Shown here piece by piece: positions 11,853-22,449 of a DNA stretch of 64,000 nt (position 1 is the stretch's first letter; every line of letters begins with the position of its first letter). Source of the DNA: Cricetomys ansorgei (taxonomy: Eukaryota; Chordata; Mammalia; Rodentia; Nesomyidae); contig JAMJFZ010002307.1 of NCBI GenBank assembly GCA_026225945.1, forward strand, positions 3,606,001 to 3,670,000, written 5' to 3'. Both the position numbers and the translations under genes were made by a program. The notes beneath the pieces are model-generated. The model did not search any database and had not been told where the DNA came from. It saw nothing but the letters and a program-made list of their open reading frames with translations.

Positions 11853-12250
11853 GTGTTGGTGAGCCTTTTCATTACTGTGACAAAACACCTGACATAAACA
11901 ACTTAAAGTAAGAAAGGGTGATTCTGGCTCACGGTTTCAGAGGGTTCATTTCAGGATTGCTTGGCTCATACTCCTGGGAGGAAAGAACATCATGATACCA
12001 TGTTAATAGGAGTATGTAGTGAGGAAATTCTTTACCTTGTGCTGTGCAGAAAGGAGAGAGATAGAGAGAATGAGAAAGAAGCAGACACACTAGGTCCAGG
12101 GATAACCTCCAGTTTACCCCCAGTAACCTACTTCTTCCAGGAGGGTCCTTAATGTCCAGTTTCTACCATGTGCCAAAATACTATGCTGGCCATGGATGAA
12201 GCATTCAAACTGTGGGCCTGTGGAGGAGATTTCACATCAAACTGTAGTGT
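11853..12250 (-). mobile_element. Old MaLR (MT-type) solo LTR, antisense
   Basis: The + strand reads as the complement of a rodent MaLR LTR: TGTTGGTGAGCC, ATTACTGTGACAAAACACC, GGCTCACGGTTTCAGAGG, CATCATGATACCATG, CCCAGTAACCTACTTCTTCC, and finally an ATTCAAACTG / TTTCACATCAAACTG end. About 400 bp, a whole LTR by length, without internal proviral sequence. Heavily diverged; the subfamily (MTC/MTD/MTE) is not assigned and no clear 5-bp target duplication was found. Confidence 0.75.
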
Positions 12251-14041
12251 TCAACTCTTAGTTCCCAAAGGCTCATGGCCACCTCATCCTGCAGGACTCA
12301 GAGAACCCCCAAAGTCTTGATCATTTCAATCTTGTTAAAAATAGTCTTGAGTTCCTGCTAAGACTCAAGGCAAACCAGTAGGCACTAAATCTCTTTTCAT
12401 AAAAATCATAAAATGATATGCTTTCAATGTACAATGGTTCAGAGTACTCAGTCCCAGCCCAATAAGGGAAGGATGGGAGCAGAGAGAGAATGGAAGAAGG
12501 AAACACATCAGGGCCAACATCACCCTTATGGATCCCTGATTGGCATCAGTAATGGGACGGTGAGGGGGCGTGTGCACACCTAGTGCATGCCTTTCCATAG
12601 TTAGCCCTTGGTGGACATTAGCTTACTTTCTGGTTAGGCGAATAAAGCATGCATACCACACATATACAGAGCAGAAAACCTGCACAACAATATAAGGGTT
12701 TATGGTGTTAGTTGTGTATATCTCAGATGGGGCAGCACTAGGAAGGGGTGGAGAGCTGAGAGTTGTGGGAAATTATGGGGGAGATAGCACTTGACTGGTA
12801 GATGGAAGAATGCATGGAATTTCAACATGCAGACATGCAGAGGCATGGCATATAGCACAGGGAGGGAAAACAGAGACCCAGTTGAGAAACTATGTTGCTA
12901 AGACTGGTGAGAGGTTCAGTGTGTCCAGACCGAATAGGGGGGATTTATCCATCCATCATTAATGAAGGTGGTTAGAAACAGTCCTGGGTAAGTTGGATGC
13001 TATTTATCAGGCATTTGGAAGGTATTTATATTTCCTGGGTATGAGCATTACGTGACTAGAACTTTCTAGAACTCCTTTAGTATCATTTCATTTTGCATAA
13101 GTAAGTGGGACAGAGTTGTATTGTGTTCTGACCTAGTACACGTGAGAATTCAGTGGGAGGAGCAGGGAGGAAAAGGTGTCTGTGGAAAAGGTACGCAAGC
13201 TCAGCAAATGGGCACGGATACAAGCGCTGTCGGTGGGTAGAGGTCTGAAGCTCTCTCCCTTAGTGCTAGAAAGGAAACAGAATGGCTGTTCATGGAATAG
13301 ATGACCCAGGACCCACACAGACCCACCAAGACAGAACCAGTTCAGCCTAGAAACAGTTTCTGTTATGAACTTGAGATTTTGATGTCAAATACAATAAACT
13401 GTGTTTAAACAGCATGAAAATTTTATGGTCAGTTAGATGAAAGAAGAAACACTAGACTGACTCCACCACTTCAACTGTAGCTTAGGAAGCCCTTTAATGT
13501 ATATCCCAGGCTGTGGCCTTGGGGTGATAAGTGATGTCTCCTGCACATCAGATGATCTCACTTTAAAAATAGCTCATTACATTTGCTTGAGAGGTTTGAG
13601 TTTCTTTGGGGAAAGTTGTGTTAATTTTAATTTCCTAGCAAATCAATTTGATTAGTTAATAAAACATACAATTCTCAGGCAAGTTCTTCTATTAATTTAT
13701 GGCTTCCATTAAAGTCATCTTTAACTATGTTTTTGTTTTAATGGGCTTCTAAAAAATTCTACGCTCATCAATTAGAATCCCGCCTATTTATATTGAGTTA
13801 ATATTTGTATCAAATGCAGATAAGCATCAATATAGATGTAAATGAGAATAATAAATAGCCGAATTATGTTTTCTAAGCACCTTAATTGATAGTGGTATCT
13901 GCTATGGGAACATCTGTTACAGGAGATTCCAGAGAATTGGGAGCTTGAAGAACCTCAGAATTTTGTCAATTTCTTTGAAGATAATTAATTTTATTTAAAC
14001 TTAGACTATCATCTGCATGCAGTCATCAGACTTCCTGCTGC
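12251..14041. other. Repeat-poor stretch including an AT-rich block
   Basis: No repeats recognised. The portion 13560-13900 is AT-rich with clustered homeodomain-like motifs and is listed separately. Confidence 0.5.
13560..13900. promoter_or_regulatory. Candidate regulatory block, AT-rich and repeat-free
   Basis: Contains several TTAATT/AATTAG/CAATTAG cores and an exact 13-bp inverted repeat, AATCAA-T-TTGATT (13641-13653), plus further AATTGA and TTAATTG motifs. Clusters like this are common in deeply conserved noncoding elements, but AT-rich DNA also gives them by chance. Alignment to other mammals would decide. Confidence 0.25.
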
Positions 14042-14149
14042 ATTTTGAGACAAGGTCTTGTTGTGGAGCCAAGGCTGGCTTTGACCTTGCGGACCTCCTG
14101 TGTTAGCGCCCAAGTGCTGGGACTACAAACGTATGCCACCACCCACAGC
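14042..14149 (-). mobile_element. B1-like SINE, antisense, diverged
   Basis: TTTTGAGACAAGGTCTTGTT, CAAGGCTGGCTTTGACCTTG, CCCAAGTGCTGGGACTAC and ATGCCACCACCC in order match the complement of B1. Short (about 110 bp), consistent with an old monomer. Confidence 0.75.
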
Positions 14150-14310
14150 AACATGTCTAAAGATGGCCAAACTATGCCATTTCCAACATCCTGGTGGTGA
14201 AATTATGACTTCTTGGGGCCACTGAGTTCTAAATGTAATATATAACAACATCTAAGAATATTTAACTCTTAGTCCAACAACCTGTGTGTGGGTGCACAGC
14301 AAAATGTTGG

Positions 14311-14468
14311 GAACCAGGCATGGCAGTACTTGCCTCAGGATGCTGAAGCAGGAGAATTGCCAAGAGTTTGAGGACAGCCTGGGGCAAACAATGTATTCCA
14401 AGGTAGCCACGGCTATCTTGCAAGACACTACCTCAAACACAACAAAACATACAAAACGAAGAAAAACC
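14311..14468 (+). mobile_element. B1-like SINE with A/C-rich tail
   Basis: GAACCAGGCATGGCAGTACT, TGAAGCAGGAGAATTGCC, GAGTTTGAGGACAGCCTGGG and GACACTACCTCAAACACAAC follow the B1 order, then an ACAAAAC/AAACCCCC tail. It lies 160 bp from an antisense B1 copy, a potential inverted pair. Confidence 0.75.
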
Positions 14469-14910
14469 CCCAAACCCAAACTTCTGTCGATCTATTCTAC
14501 TGTTCATTTTGAAATGCTTTACTTGAAAATGTTCATGAACTTCTCTTCAGATGGGATTTTTTTCTTTGTGATCCATCAAATCCCAGGCCAATTCTCTGTC
14601 CTCTCATCACTCTTTGAACAGAGGCTGAATTAGTAACCAAGTCTCCTGAGCTGCTGCTGAACCTCAGGACATATTGGAGGAGTGGACTGCTGACACCCCT
14701 TGCCCTCAAGAGAACTTCTACTGCGGTGGGAGGGGCCGACCCCCCCCCCCAAAGATGGAGGCAGTGTAGGGGTGGGGGGTGACCGGGAGAGGTGGTGAGG
14801 TGAGGTGTAGAGTGTCTGTCTCCTTCAGTAGACCAGTTTCTCCTGGAACAACTCTTGAGGGTGGTAAGTTCGATAGGTTTGATACATGTCTGCTGCTGTT
14901 CTCCTAAAAG
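14469..14910. other. Unannotated stretch with an 11-base C run
   Basis: Holds a C homopolymer at 14740-14750 and G-rich sequence after it. A 187-codon open frame on the - strand (14533-15096) runs through this stretch into the LTR that follows and resembles no protein I know. Confidence 0.5.
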
Positions 14911-15115
14911 CTTTTCTGTTGTAAAAAAAATAGTGTCCTGCCTGCAGCTTCCCGGTTCCACCGAGTGGCTCTGAGCAGTGCAGTAGCCCCCAGGTGGGAA
15001 GCCCAGTGGGCAGCACGGTTCCACCAGGTACCCATCTGGTCTTAGATCTGAGATCTGTGAGCCAACAAGATTGAAGGAACCATTCTCAGGAATCAAGGGC
15101 AGATGGCTTGACTTG

Positions 15116-15121
15116 TTTATT
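15116..15121 (-). terminator. LTR poly(A) signal AATAAA
   Basis: TTTATT on the + strand, AATAAA in the LTR's own orientation, about 20 bp downstream of the TATA-like box. This close spacing implies a short or unusual R region. Confidence 0.6.
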
Positions 15122-15137
15122 GGGGAAAGGGCTTACA

Positions 15138-15146
15138 TATTTATAG
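15138..15146 (-). promoter_or_regulatory. LTR TATA-like box
   Basis: CTATAAATA in LTR orientation. It would direct transcription toward decreasing coordinates, starting near 15110. Whether it is active cannot be told from sequence. Confidence 0.55.
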
Positions 15147-15623
15147 CCACAGGAATGGTCCCCGTACCCCAGGAGAATCAGTGAAGGGTCATTGGTCAGG
15201 ACAGGCAGCCCTACTTCATATTGGGGTGTTTAGGTATTTCCTGGGACCAGGGGGATAGACCGTATAAGGAAGGGTTTAGTTGTAACTCCAGATAAACAAC
15301 TCTGGCAAGATCGCTCACCCTTGGAGAGGGGGTGGTGTTTTACTGTGGCTTGTGGTCTGTCAGCTCCTCTGGAGGGGAGGGGCCAGATTCCTGCCAGCTC
15401 TTCAGAATGAGAGCTTGGGGTTCTAAGCACCCTCAGACCCACTCAGCTGTGACAGCACCACACTTTTCTAAGCTGTAATGCTTGAGCAAAATTGTCCAAG
15501 GAGGAAAGTTTATATATGAAGCCTAATTAATTCTCACAAAAAGCCTTTCATTTGTTGTTTGATTTTTCAGATAGGTGTTTTACAAACTGATTGGAACCAG
15601 TTTTTCTTGTAAAATATCTGACC

Positions 15624-15890
15624 TGGATCAGTAAGATAGCTGTCAGTAAAGGTCTTGCCTTACAAACACAGGCTTCTTATCCAATCCCCCAAGCCCCTGT
15701 GAAGATCCAGGTCCACTGACTGGACGTTTTAATCCCAGTTCTGGGGAGGAGGAGACCGTTGGTCTAGGTTTGCTGGCTAGCCACTTAGCCTGATGGAAAG
15801 TTCCAGAGCAGTGAGAGACCTTCTCTCAAAACACAGAGTGGCAGATACCTGAGGAAAAGAGCCAGAATCAAAATATCACTGCCATCTCGT
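15624..15890 (+). mobile_element. B4 SINE, sense, diverged
   Basis: TGGATCAGTAAGATAGCTGT, AAGGTCTTGCCTTACAAACA and AAGATCCAGGTCCACTG form the decayed ID-like head; TAATCCCAGTTCTGGGGAGG, GCTGGCTAGCCACTTAGCC and GTGAGAGACCTTCTCTCAAA form the B1-like right half. It lies just beyond the LTR's target duplication. Confidence 0.72.
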
Positions 15891-16230
15891 GAAACAGTGC
15901 TGATGTGAAGCACGGTCACACTTTCAAAAACGAAGGGGGAAAAAAAGACACAGAAGAAAGGAAAGCACACATCTCAGGCCTGTTTGGTTTGGTCTTTGTT
16001 ATTTTGTTGTCGTTTTGGTATTTCTATTAGTTTACCAGACAGATCAGGGTTTTGTGAGATCCCTGATCTATGTCTGATCCAGGCCTGGAGCCCACCTCCT
16101 GGAATACCACAACACGTGGCTTGTGCTCAGACAGACACGGACAGAGCGTTACTCAGAGCACATCAGATACCCTGGTACTAATGCCAGTCTCCATGGCAGA
16201 GGGTTGCAAGATTTTCCTAAGCAGAATAAA
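15891..16230. other. Unannotated stretch
   Basis: No repeat recognised apart from short A-rich sequence near 15935. No gene signal. Confidence 0.45.
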
Positions 16231-16345
16231 GGGCCACACCTGTAATCTCAATGCTCAGGAGACTGAAGCGAGAGGATTGCTTTGAGTTTGTGGCTAGCCT
16301 TGACTACATAGTGAATTTCAGGTCATTTGGTGCTACCAAGTGAGA
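16231..16345 (+). mobile_element. B1-like SINE, old monomer
   Basis: GGGCCACACCTGTAATCTC, AGGAGACTGAAGCGAGAGG, ATTGCTTTGAGTTTGTGG, CTAGCCTTGACTACATAGTG. Divergence and length suggest a proto-B1 or early B1. Confidence 0.72.
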
Positions 16346-16875
16346 TCTTTGTTAAATCAGAACTCCAAACAAACCACCACAGAAAATATGTTTCTCTCTT
16401 GCTTCTAATCCAGGTTCAGAATTATCCTGCTGCCTCTCTTTTAATGACGTCTGCTCTTTCTGCGCTATGTTAACCTCTCTGCTGTCCTGCTTTGGGCCCT
16501 CATTGTTCCAGATGATACACAAGACTTGAGTGCCAGGAATGCAGGGAGAGGAGACAGAGGGCCCCGTGCTGTGGGTGCAGCATCTGTTGCACTCTCTCTC
16601 ATCACCCCCATCTTTCGCTAGCAGGTCAAGGAAGCATCTGTAGTCAGTCAAGTTTTTGCAGGGACTTGTGCTGGGAGCTGGGGATGGGAATTTGAGGAGT
16701 TCAAGAGCCTTGCCCCAAGAAGCTTGCTCCCTGGAAAGGAAAGCCCAGGTCAAGTTCTCTTCTTACACATGTTTAATACACTGAATTGTGATAAACTCAC
16801 AGAAATCGTATTAAAAAAGCAATAATTTGATAATTTATTGGATTTTTTTTTCTTCTTATTCCCTTTACTTTTATG
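16346..16875. other. Unannotated stretch
   Basis: Open on the - strand for 133 codons (16352-16753) with no recognisable domain, no signal or membrane segment, and no splice context I could support. Treated as chance. Confidence 0.45.
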
Positions 16876-17070
16876 TTAAAAATTGGCCTTATGTATCCCA
16901 GGCCGGTTCAAGCAGGCTATGTAGCCAAGGATGACTGTGAGCTTAAGATTCTTCTGCTTCCTTTCTCTCCCATGTGTTGGTATCACAGGCATGGGCCAGC
17001 AGGCCCAGGTTTTGCAGTGCTGGAGATCCACGCTAGGTAAGCACTCTACCAACTGAGAGCCATACCCCTA
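16876..17070 (-). mobile_element. B1-ID composite SINE (B4 family), antisense
   Basis: Complement of a B1-like half (ATGTATCCCAGGCCGG, CTATGTAGCCAAGGATGACT, TGTTGGTATCACAGGCATGG) joined to the complement of an ID head (GTGCTGGAGATCCACGC, AAGCACTCTACCAACTGAG). Shorter than full B4, matching the ID_B1 arrangement. Confidence 0.75.
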
Positions 17071-17225
17071 ACTTTACTATTTCCCATTTCAAATGAGTCA
17101 TAGAATTTAAAAAGTAGATAAAGGGAGAGCTCATTCCACTATGCATTAGTCTTGCAGAATTCTCATTAATAGGTTTTTAGCATAAAGTCATGTGAAATTA
17201 AGACCCAGTAGTCTAATGTTTTCTT

Positions 17226-17298
17226 CTAGTGCTGGGGTTCAAACCCAGGGCCTCTGCCTGCTGAGCAAGCTCTTTATCACTGAGCTACCTGCCCCCCT
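17226..17298 (-). mobile_element. ID SINE, antisense
   Basis: TAGTGCTGGGGTTCAAACCC, AGGGCCTCTGCCTGC, TGAGCAAGCTCTTTATCACT and GAGCTACCTGCCCCCC form the complement of an ID element, a BC1/tRNA-Ala-derived SINE of about 75 bp. It sits 155 bp from the ID-like head of the preceding composite. Confidence 0.78.
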
Positions 17299-17741
17299 CC
17301 TCCCCCAGCAGGCCTCATTCTTCTTACAGGCCTATATCAGAATTTAAAGTGATGTTCTGTTGGGTGAGTTACCCAGATGGAGCAATCCAAATGTGATTTC
17401 AAGGCACCAGTATAGGCAACTGATTCTCTTGGTGTGTAAGCCAAGTTACTTTATATTAAGCCAGTTGTTCTAGAAGGATTTCTCTCTAGTAAGTCTCACC
17501 AAATCACCCCCATTTAAGCAAAACTAAACCATACTTGTATGTAGTATAATGAAATTTTGAGAAAAGCTCATTATTTGGTTTTACATTTTAAAATGGAATT
17601 TCAAGCTATCATAAACATCTCTCTCATCTAGTTGATAACCTCTAGGGATTCAGTTCATAAAGAGTCATCCATACCATCCTTAAGCAGGCAATCTATACCC
17701 ATGTGAGTTTGTTTTTCTTTCAAAGTTTAGTACACAGTGAA

Positions 17742-17872
17742 CCTGGGCGTGGTGGTTCATCCCAGCACTAAGGAGGTTGAGGCAGAGGGATTGCCATGAG
17801 TTTGAAGCCAGCCTGGGCTACATAGTTAATTCAAACATGGCTCAGCCTATATCTCAAGACCTTGTTTTATGA
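17742..17872 (+). mobile_element. B1 SINE, sense
   Basis: CCTGGGCGTGGTGGTTCATC, CCCAGCACTAAGGAGGTTGA, GGCAGAGGGATTGCCATGAG and AGCCAGCCTGGGCTACATAG are clear B1 landmarks. The tail is weak and the element lacks the distal 'ACAGAGAAACCC' block of young B1. Confidence 0.82.
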
Positions 17873-18121
17873 AAATCAAAGAGAAAGAAATAGTGGATCA
17901 TGCTGTAAAATTACTAGTCTTATTACAAATACAGTTACTAGCTCCTTTGGATCATGGATATACTGATAACAGATACATAGTTTTGCAGCTGACTTTGGAA
18001 AGCCCCTCTCCACATACAATGAAACTGGTAACAAGAGATCTAATGGTTAATAGAAAGCTGTGTGTTTTTGAGAAGTCAAAGTTCAATGAGGAACCAAATG
18101 GAGAGCATTCTCACTCGGTAA

Positions 18122-18216
18122 TGCCTAGGTATGATATTTGTACTTCCAGCCCTCAAGAGGCTGAGGCAGGAGGATGACCACAAGCTTGGGCTACATAGTA
18201 AATCTGCTTTTAAACC
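18122..18216 (+). mobile_element. B1-like fragment, sense
   Basis: TGCCTAGGTATGATATTTG, CCAGCCCTCAAGAGGCTGAG, GCAGGAGGATGACC and GGGCTACATAGTAAATC. About 95 bp and decayed; the last lineage-specific SINE before a long interval containing only ancient repeats. Confidence 0.65.
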
Positions 18217-19542
18217 ACGTTTCTCGGTTCTGGATTTATGTCATAAATAGCGTTACACCTGTGTATCACGTCTGCAGACCTTGTGTGATAGCTCTGGCAA
18301 CCATAGGCTTCTCTGGGTGTCTGGAATTCCTTTGATAGACTTTGGAGATGAGACTCCAGGTCACCTCAACTTGGCTGTTGGCTTTTCAGTTAGAAAGGAT
18401 TCTGCAGAACCAAATGCAAGGCACTTTCCTCAGCAGCCCTTTGGAAGCCTCAGGAAAGAGGCCACTGGGCTAGAGGCTCATTTGTTGGAACAGAGGATTA
18501 AGGATGACATCTGGAACTCAGTCTGCCTTTGACCTTTCATTTGCACTGCTTCCTCTTGGGGCAAGGAATGCTGGGTACAAGGAATCATTTGCCTATGCTG
18601 AGTGGTTTGGTCCTAATTAGCTTGATCAGCCCACTGCAGACAAAAGTGTGGCGTGGCAGCTCCTTGAAGCAAGGCGCAGAGGATGGGTATTTGGTGTCGT
18701 TCATTTCAGATTAGTTCCCTTTGCCCCACTGGGCTGTCGATCAGCAGCCCAGACTTCCTTGGGTCTATTCACACACACTTTGCTTATCTGAGTGGCGTTT
18801 GTCTGATCTTTTCTTTTGCGTGTTTTAACTTTTAAGATAGTCTCTTTCTTATGTAAAAAAGGCAATTAGACTCGTATCTGTTTATTTTAAACAAAATGGC
18901 TGTTAATTAGTGTGATCAAAACCCTACCATTGTAGGCTATGGGCTCCACTTTGTAGTGTTCTAAATTGAGTATGGTCTGGTGCCAGTTGACATGATAACA
19001 ACTCGAAGTCTGGCTTTTTAAGAATTAATGAACAAACACATTCATGAGGCTTTGTTTTGTCTAGTCTAGTTTAGATCTATAGGCGATGAATGCATCACAG
19101 TTCTTGTTTTTTTTTTTTTAAGCTGACTAATGCTTTTGCTTATTAAAAGTGCATAAACGTACTGAAGAACGTTTTGATGATATAACTGGCATGTGAAGGC
19201 CGCATTTAATTAGCTCATTTGTGGCTTTCTGAGTGGGAGCTCAGGGTATGCTTATTGTTCCCTCAGTGGCCCACCCCAACCTTTTATTCCTCATAACTTA
19301 TCAATTCTCCAGACTTCTACAGACATCTTAAGTGACCAACCTGCCCTTCTCCCTCCGCTCCATTTAACATTTAGAATAAGTAAGAAAAGCCCAGGACTTG
19401 ATTTATGGCACAGAGACGGTAAAGAGTGCAGCACATCTTTAACGTCTGCGACACTTGGAACAATGATGCTCTGAGTACAGACATGAGGCCATTATAATAT
19501 ATGGAAAACTTAGATTATGTACGTAACTTGCTAGTACTAGTC

Positions 19543-19545
<3 letters not shown>
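18217..19545. other. Repeat-free stretch
   Basis: No repeat recognised. The AT-rich part 18830-19230 is listed as a candidate regulatory block. An 83-codon frame near 18281 has no known counterpart. Confidence 0.5.
18830..19230. promoter_or_regulatory. Candidate regulatory block, AT-rich
   Basis: Two exact TTAATTAG homeodomain-type cores (18903-18910 and 19206-19213), a TGATCAAAAC motif just after the first, and AGAATTAATGAACAAA near 19020. No lineage-specific insertion within about 1.3 kb. Motif density is suggestive only. Confidence 0.25.

Positions 19546-19595
<50 letters not shown>
19546..19595. repeat. (GT)n(TA)n compound microsatellite
   Basis: About 15 GT units followed by about 10 TA units. 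A run of 18 A at 19647-19664 follows 50 bp later; no SINE was recognised between them. Confidence 0.95.
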
Positions 19596-19994
19596 TAGTA
19601 TAACTTTACAAGCACCGAGACTAAAGTGTAATTCTAATTAGATAGTAAAAAAAAAAAAAAAAAAGAAATGTAGTACAGTTGCCCCGACACCTTAACTCTC
19701 TTACATGTGGTTAATTGAAGATTGAAATTCATATTTCTTTAACAAGCAAAACAGAAGTTGGGGTGTCAGAAGGCAAATGACCCAGATCTCTGGATGTGTA
19801 CGGACTTTGGATTAATACTGAGACAGGGGCAAGTATCTTAACCTCACTTACAATGTGTCTGGGAACATTCTGGATTCAAAAAAACACAACCCTCCTCTGG
19901 AAAACTAGAGCGAAACTTGATGTTCTGATGGACTGCTTTGAAAAGAGGAAAGAACGAATCAAAATGTTTCACTCTAGTGAAGGTTAAAATCTAG

Positions 19995-20215
19995 TGATAA
20001 TATCTGCCAGTTACAAACTCCTTACAGCACCCCAGGTAGTACTCTGAGCCTTCTGATTATATTATATTAATATCATGTTTAAACTTTTCTAGCTCTGCAA
20101 GCTAGACCTCCCTGTGCTCATTGTCAGTGGATAAGTCAGAGACTTGGGAAGGCTAAGTGCCCTATCGAGCTCTCCCTCACCTGGAAAGTGACAGGCTTGA
20201 GTTTTGAGCCCTGAT
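19995..20215 (+). mobile_element. MIR fragment, sense
   Basis: A mammal-wide, ancient tRNA-derived SINE. GATAATATCTGCCAG, CTCTGCAAGCTAGACCTCC, GGATAAGTCAGAGACTTGGG, AAGGCTAAGTGCCCTATC and GTGACAGGCTTGAGTTTTGA track MIR from its core to its 3' end with expected heavy divergence. The left half is weaker, with an AT-rich insertion near 20060. Confidence 0.65.
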
Positions 20216-21989
20216 TATTGTCGTTTCAGGGCTTCCCATAAAACTTCTCCATGATACTAGTCATAATAGATTATTTGAAAAAAAAATCACATTTTTATAT
20301 CATATAAAGAAACCAGGCACCCCACTTCTTCATATGTAGTCTTCCTAAGTTAGGAGGAGCGTCTGTCCCCACCCTCCCCTGCCTACCTCACTGTTGGGCA
20401 TCCTCTACCAAGCATCCCCATGAATGAAAAGCCATTCTCAGTGGATTTAAGCATTCCCGGGATCTCTATCGCTTATCTTGGAAGATTCCTGCCTTCATCT
20501 GTCCTCTCTGTTGAACATTCTTTCTTGGTATTTAGCCTAAATTTACTTCTCCTGGTTATACGTGTTGCTCCCGGTTGTCTCTTTTATTGTGGATTTGTCA
20601 TCAGTAACCTCTTTGTTTATAGTTCTCACAAGATTGAGGCACGTGTTGTGGTGATGCTCAGAGATGATATAATATAGATGTGGGTTGTTGGGCAATCAAA
20701 TTCAAAGTCCATTCTAAACCTAGAATTAGTAGGAAAGAATAAATGACACTCAATGTTGTCATTCTGAATGATCTGTATTTTGGTTTCCAAGGAAAAGTAT
20801 CAGGAGCCAATGCTTTAAGAATATTCCCAGTCAGTAACTTTATATCATTTACAATTTTAAAGCATATTAGCTTAATGAATAGTTCAAAGTTTGATTATAT
20901 TTTATCTGCTGTGACATTAATCTCTTTTTATTATTTTTGCACTAAACCCACATCTCATGCAGTAAACCTTTGATCATATTTGCTTACTGTTTCCTGCCCT
21001 CAAGTCCTTGATTTCCATTTCCTTTTCAGTAGTAATGAGACAAATTATCCAACAAGCTCCTTTGAGGAAACTCCAATTGTAATCAGTTAGCTTGATGGAG
21101 AAAATGATGGTTGGTATGCGGCCTTTATCTTCCCTCGTGGATACCCAACGTTTGTAATTGAGGGCTTAGCACAGTGTATTGAGCTCCCCACCCAGCAAAC
21201 TCCACAAAGTGAATCCAGATCCCTTCACCCCACGCAGAATACATGTCTGTTCATCTCTGCTTGTGTCTGCTGGGCTTTGTTTTGTTGTTTTAACATTTCT
21301 CCTAAAGCGATGACTTAGGACTTCAGGGAAAGTGCTTCGTTTGTTTAGATACAGATTTGGAGCTCCCAAACTTTGAGTTCAGTCAAAAACATAGCACAGT
21401 TGTGAGTCTATGGTGAGAGTCTACTAGGGAGAGAAAGACAACTCCATAAATAAAGAGCCGTAAGAAAGGAGTACCCTAGAAAGAGAGTTAGGAGCCAGTT
21501 CAGAAATCGAAGACCCCTTTAGGGGTGAAATTGGGTGGAAACAAGTCAGGCACTGAGATACTCAGCGTAGAATCTCTTCATTTTTTGAAACATTACTAAA
21601 ATCCTTAAAGATAAAGGAAATGGAAAATGGAGAGAAACGTGAATATTTATAAATAAAACATCTACAGCTACTGATCACGGAAAACTTACATGTGATGTGT
21701 ACTTCAAGCACTAAGGGCTGACAGATATGTTCAAACATTAAAAAACAAGACAGTAAAACAGGACCAGGAGGAGAGCACTCATTGAGAACTATCTTGGGGG
21801 CTATTTGATTAATCTCTTTTCACCTGGGAGCAACTGGGTAAGTTCTGGACTCTTAGAATATCTGGGTCACTCTTACTCATTTGCATATCCAGGGCCAAGC
21901 CTAGGCAATGACCATTGCTATTTATTGATTACACCCATCTCTAGATCCTTATCTATACAGACCAGATCACTCCATCTGCAAGAGCTGGT
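20216..21989. other. Repeat-poor stretch
   Basis: No repeat recognised over 1.8 kb. Contains ATTTGCAT, an octamer-type motif, at about 21879. Open frames of 60-85 codons carry no recognisable domain. Confidence 0.5.
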
Positions 21990-22215
21990 ACTAACTCTGT
22001 GCCAGACATTCACGTGCACATTACATGTTGTTCTACCCTCACAATGGCCTTTGAAGAAGGCACTTCAGTTCCATGCCTGTCTCTCCAATGGTGGCAGACA
22101 CCCAGAAGGATCAAACGATGTTCCCAATTTTACACAGAGAGAAAAAGTTCAGATCCAGGCTTTGACTTTGAGCAACCCTGCAAGAAGCCCATGTTTGGCT
22201 CTGCTCCACTGCCTC
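21990..22215 (+). mobile_element. MIR fragment, sense
   Basis: CTCTGTGCCAGACATTCACG, CACATTACATGTTG, ACCCTCACAATGGCCTTTGA, CCAATTTTACACAGAGAG and AGATCCAGGCTTTGACTTTG follow MIR order. It overlaps two open frames on the + strand (201 and 144 codons), which are therefore not credible genes. Confidence 0.68.
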
Positions 22216-22449
22216 ACCACAGTCAGACCTGGAAAGCTCAGGTTGTCATGGCCTCTGCACACAGTCTGTCTACAGAGTCACCAAGTCCCCGCAGCCTCAG
22301 CTCTTCCATATCTACACAATCTGTTTCCTTGTCTCCCCCACGTCAGCATCTACACTCCAGTCCTTTTTGCTTTCAGTGCTGTCAGTCTTTTCCAAACCTC
22401 CCTTTGGTGAGACTTCTCCACCATGCAAGCTGAGCCAGTAACTCTTTCC

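Larger units (their letters stand above)
14917..15462 (-). mobile_element. Complete solo LTR, ERVK-type, antisense
   Basis: A 546-bp element that on the - strand begins TGTGGTGCTGTCACAG and ends ACAACA, so it has TG...CA termini. It is flanked by an exact 6-bp direct repeat, CTTTTC, at 14911-14916 and 15463-15468, the target duplication expected of class II (ERVK) integration. On the - strand it carries a TATA-like CTATAAATA and, about 20 bp later, an AATAAA poly(A) signal, giving U3-R-U5 order. No primer-binding site or gag/pol/env sequence flanks it, so it is a solo LTR left by recombination. I do not recognise the subfamily; it is not IAP or MuLV by eye. Confidence 0.85.

Noticed and set aside
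14533..15096. 187-codon open frame on the - strand
   Set aside because: It crosses from flanking DNA into the U5 side of the solo LTR and has low-complexity Ser/Pro/Gly content and no known domain.
21805..22410. 201-codon and overlapping 144-codon open frames on the + strand
   Set aside because: They run through an MIR SINE into flanking sequence in two frames at once; no protein family is recognisable.
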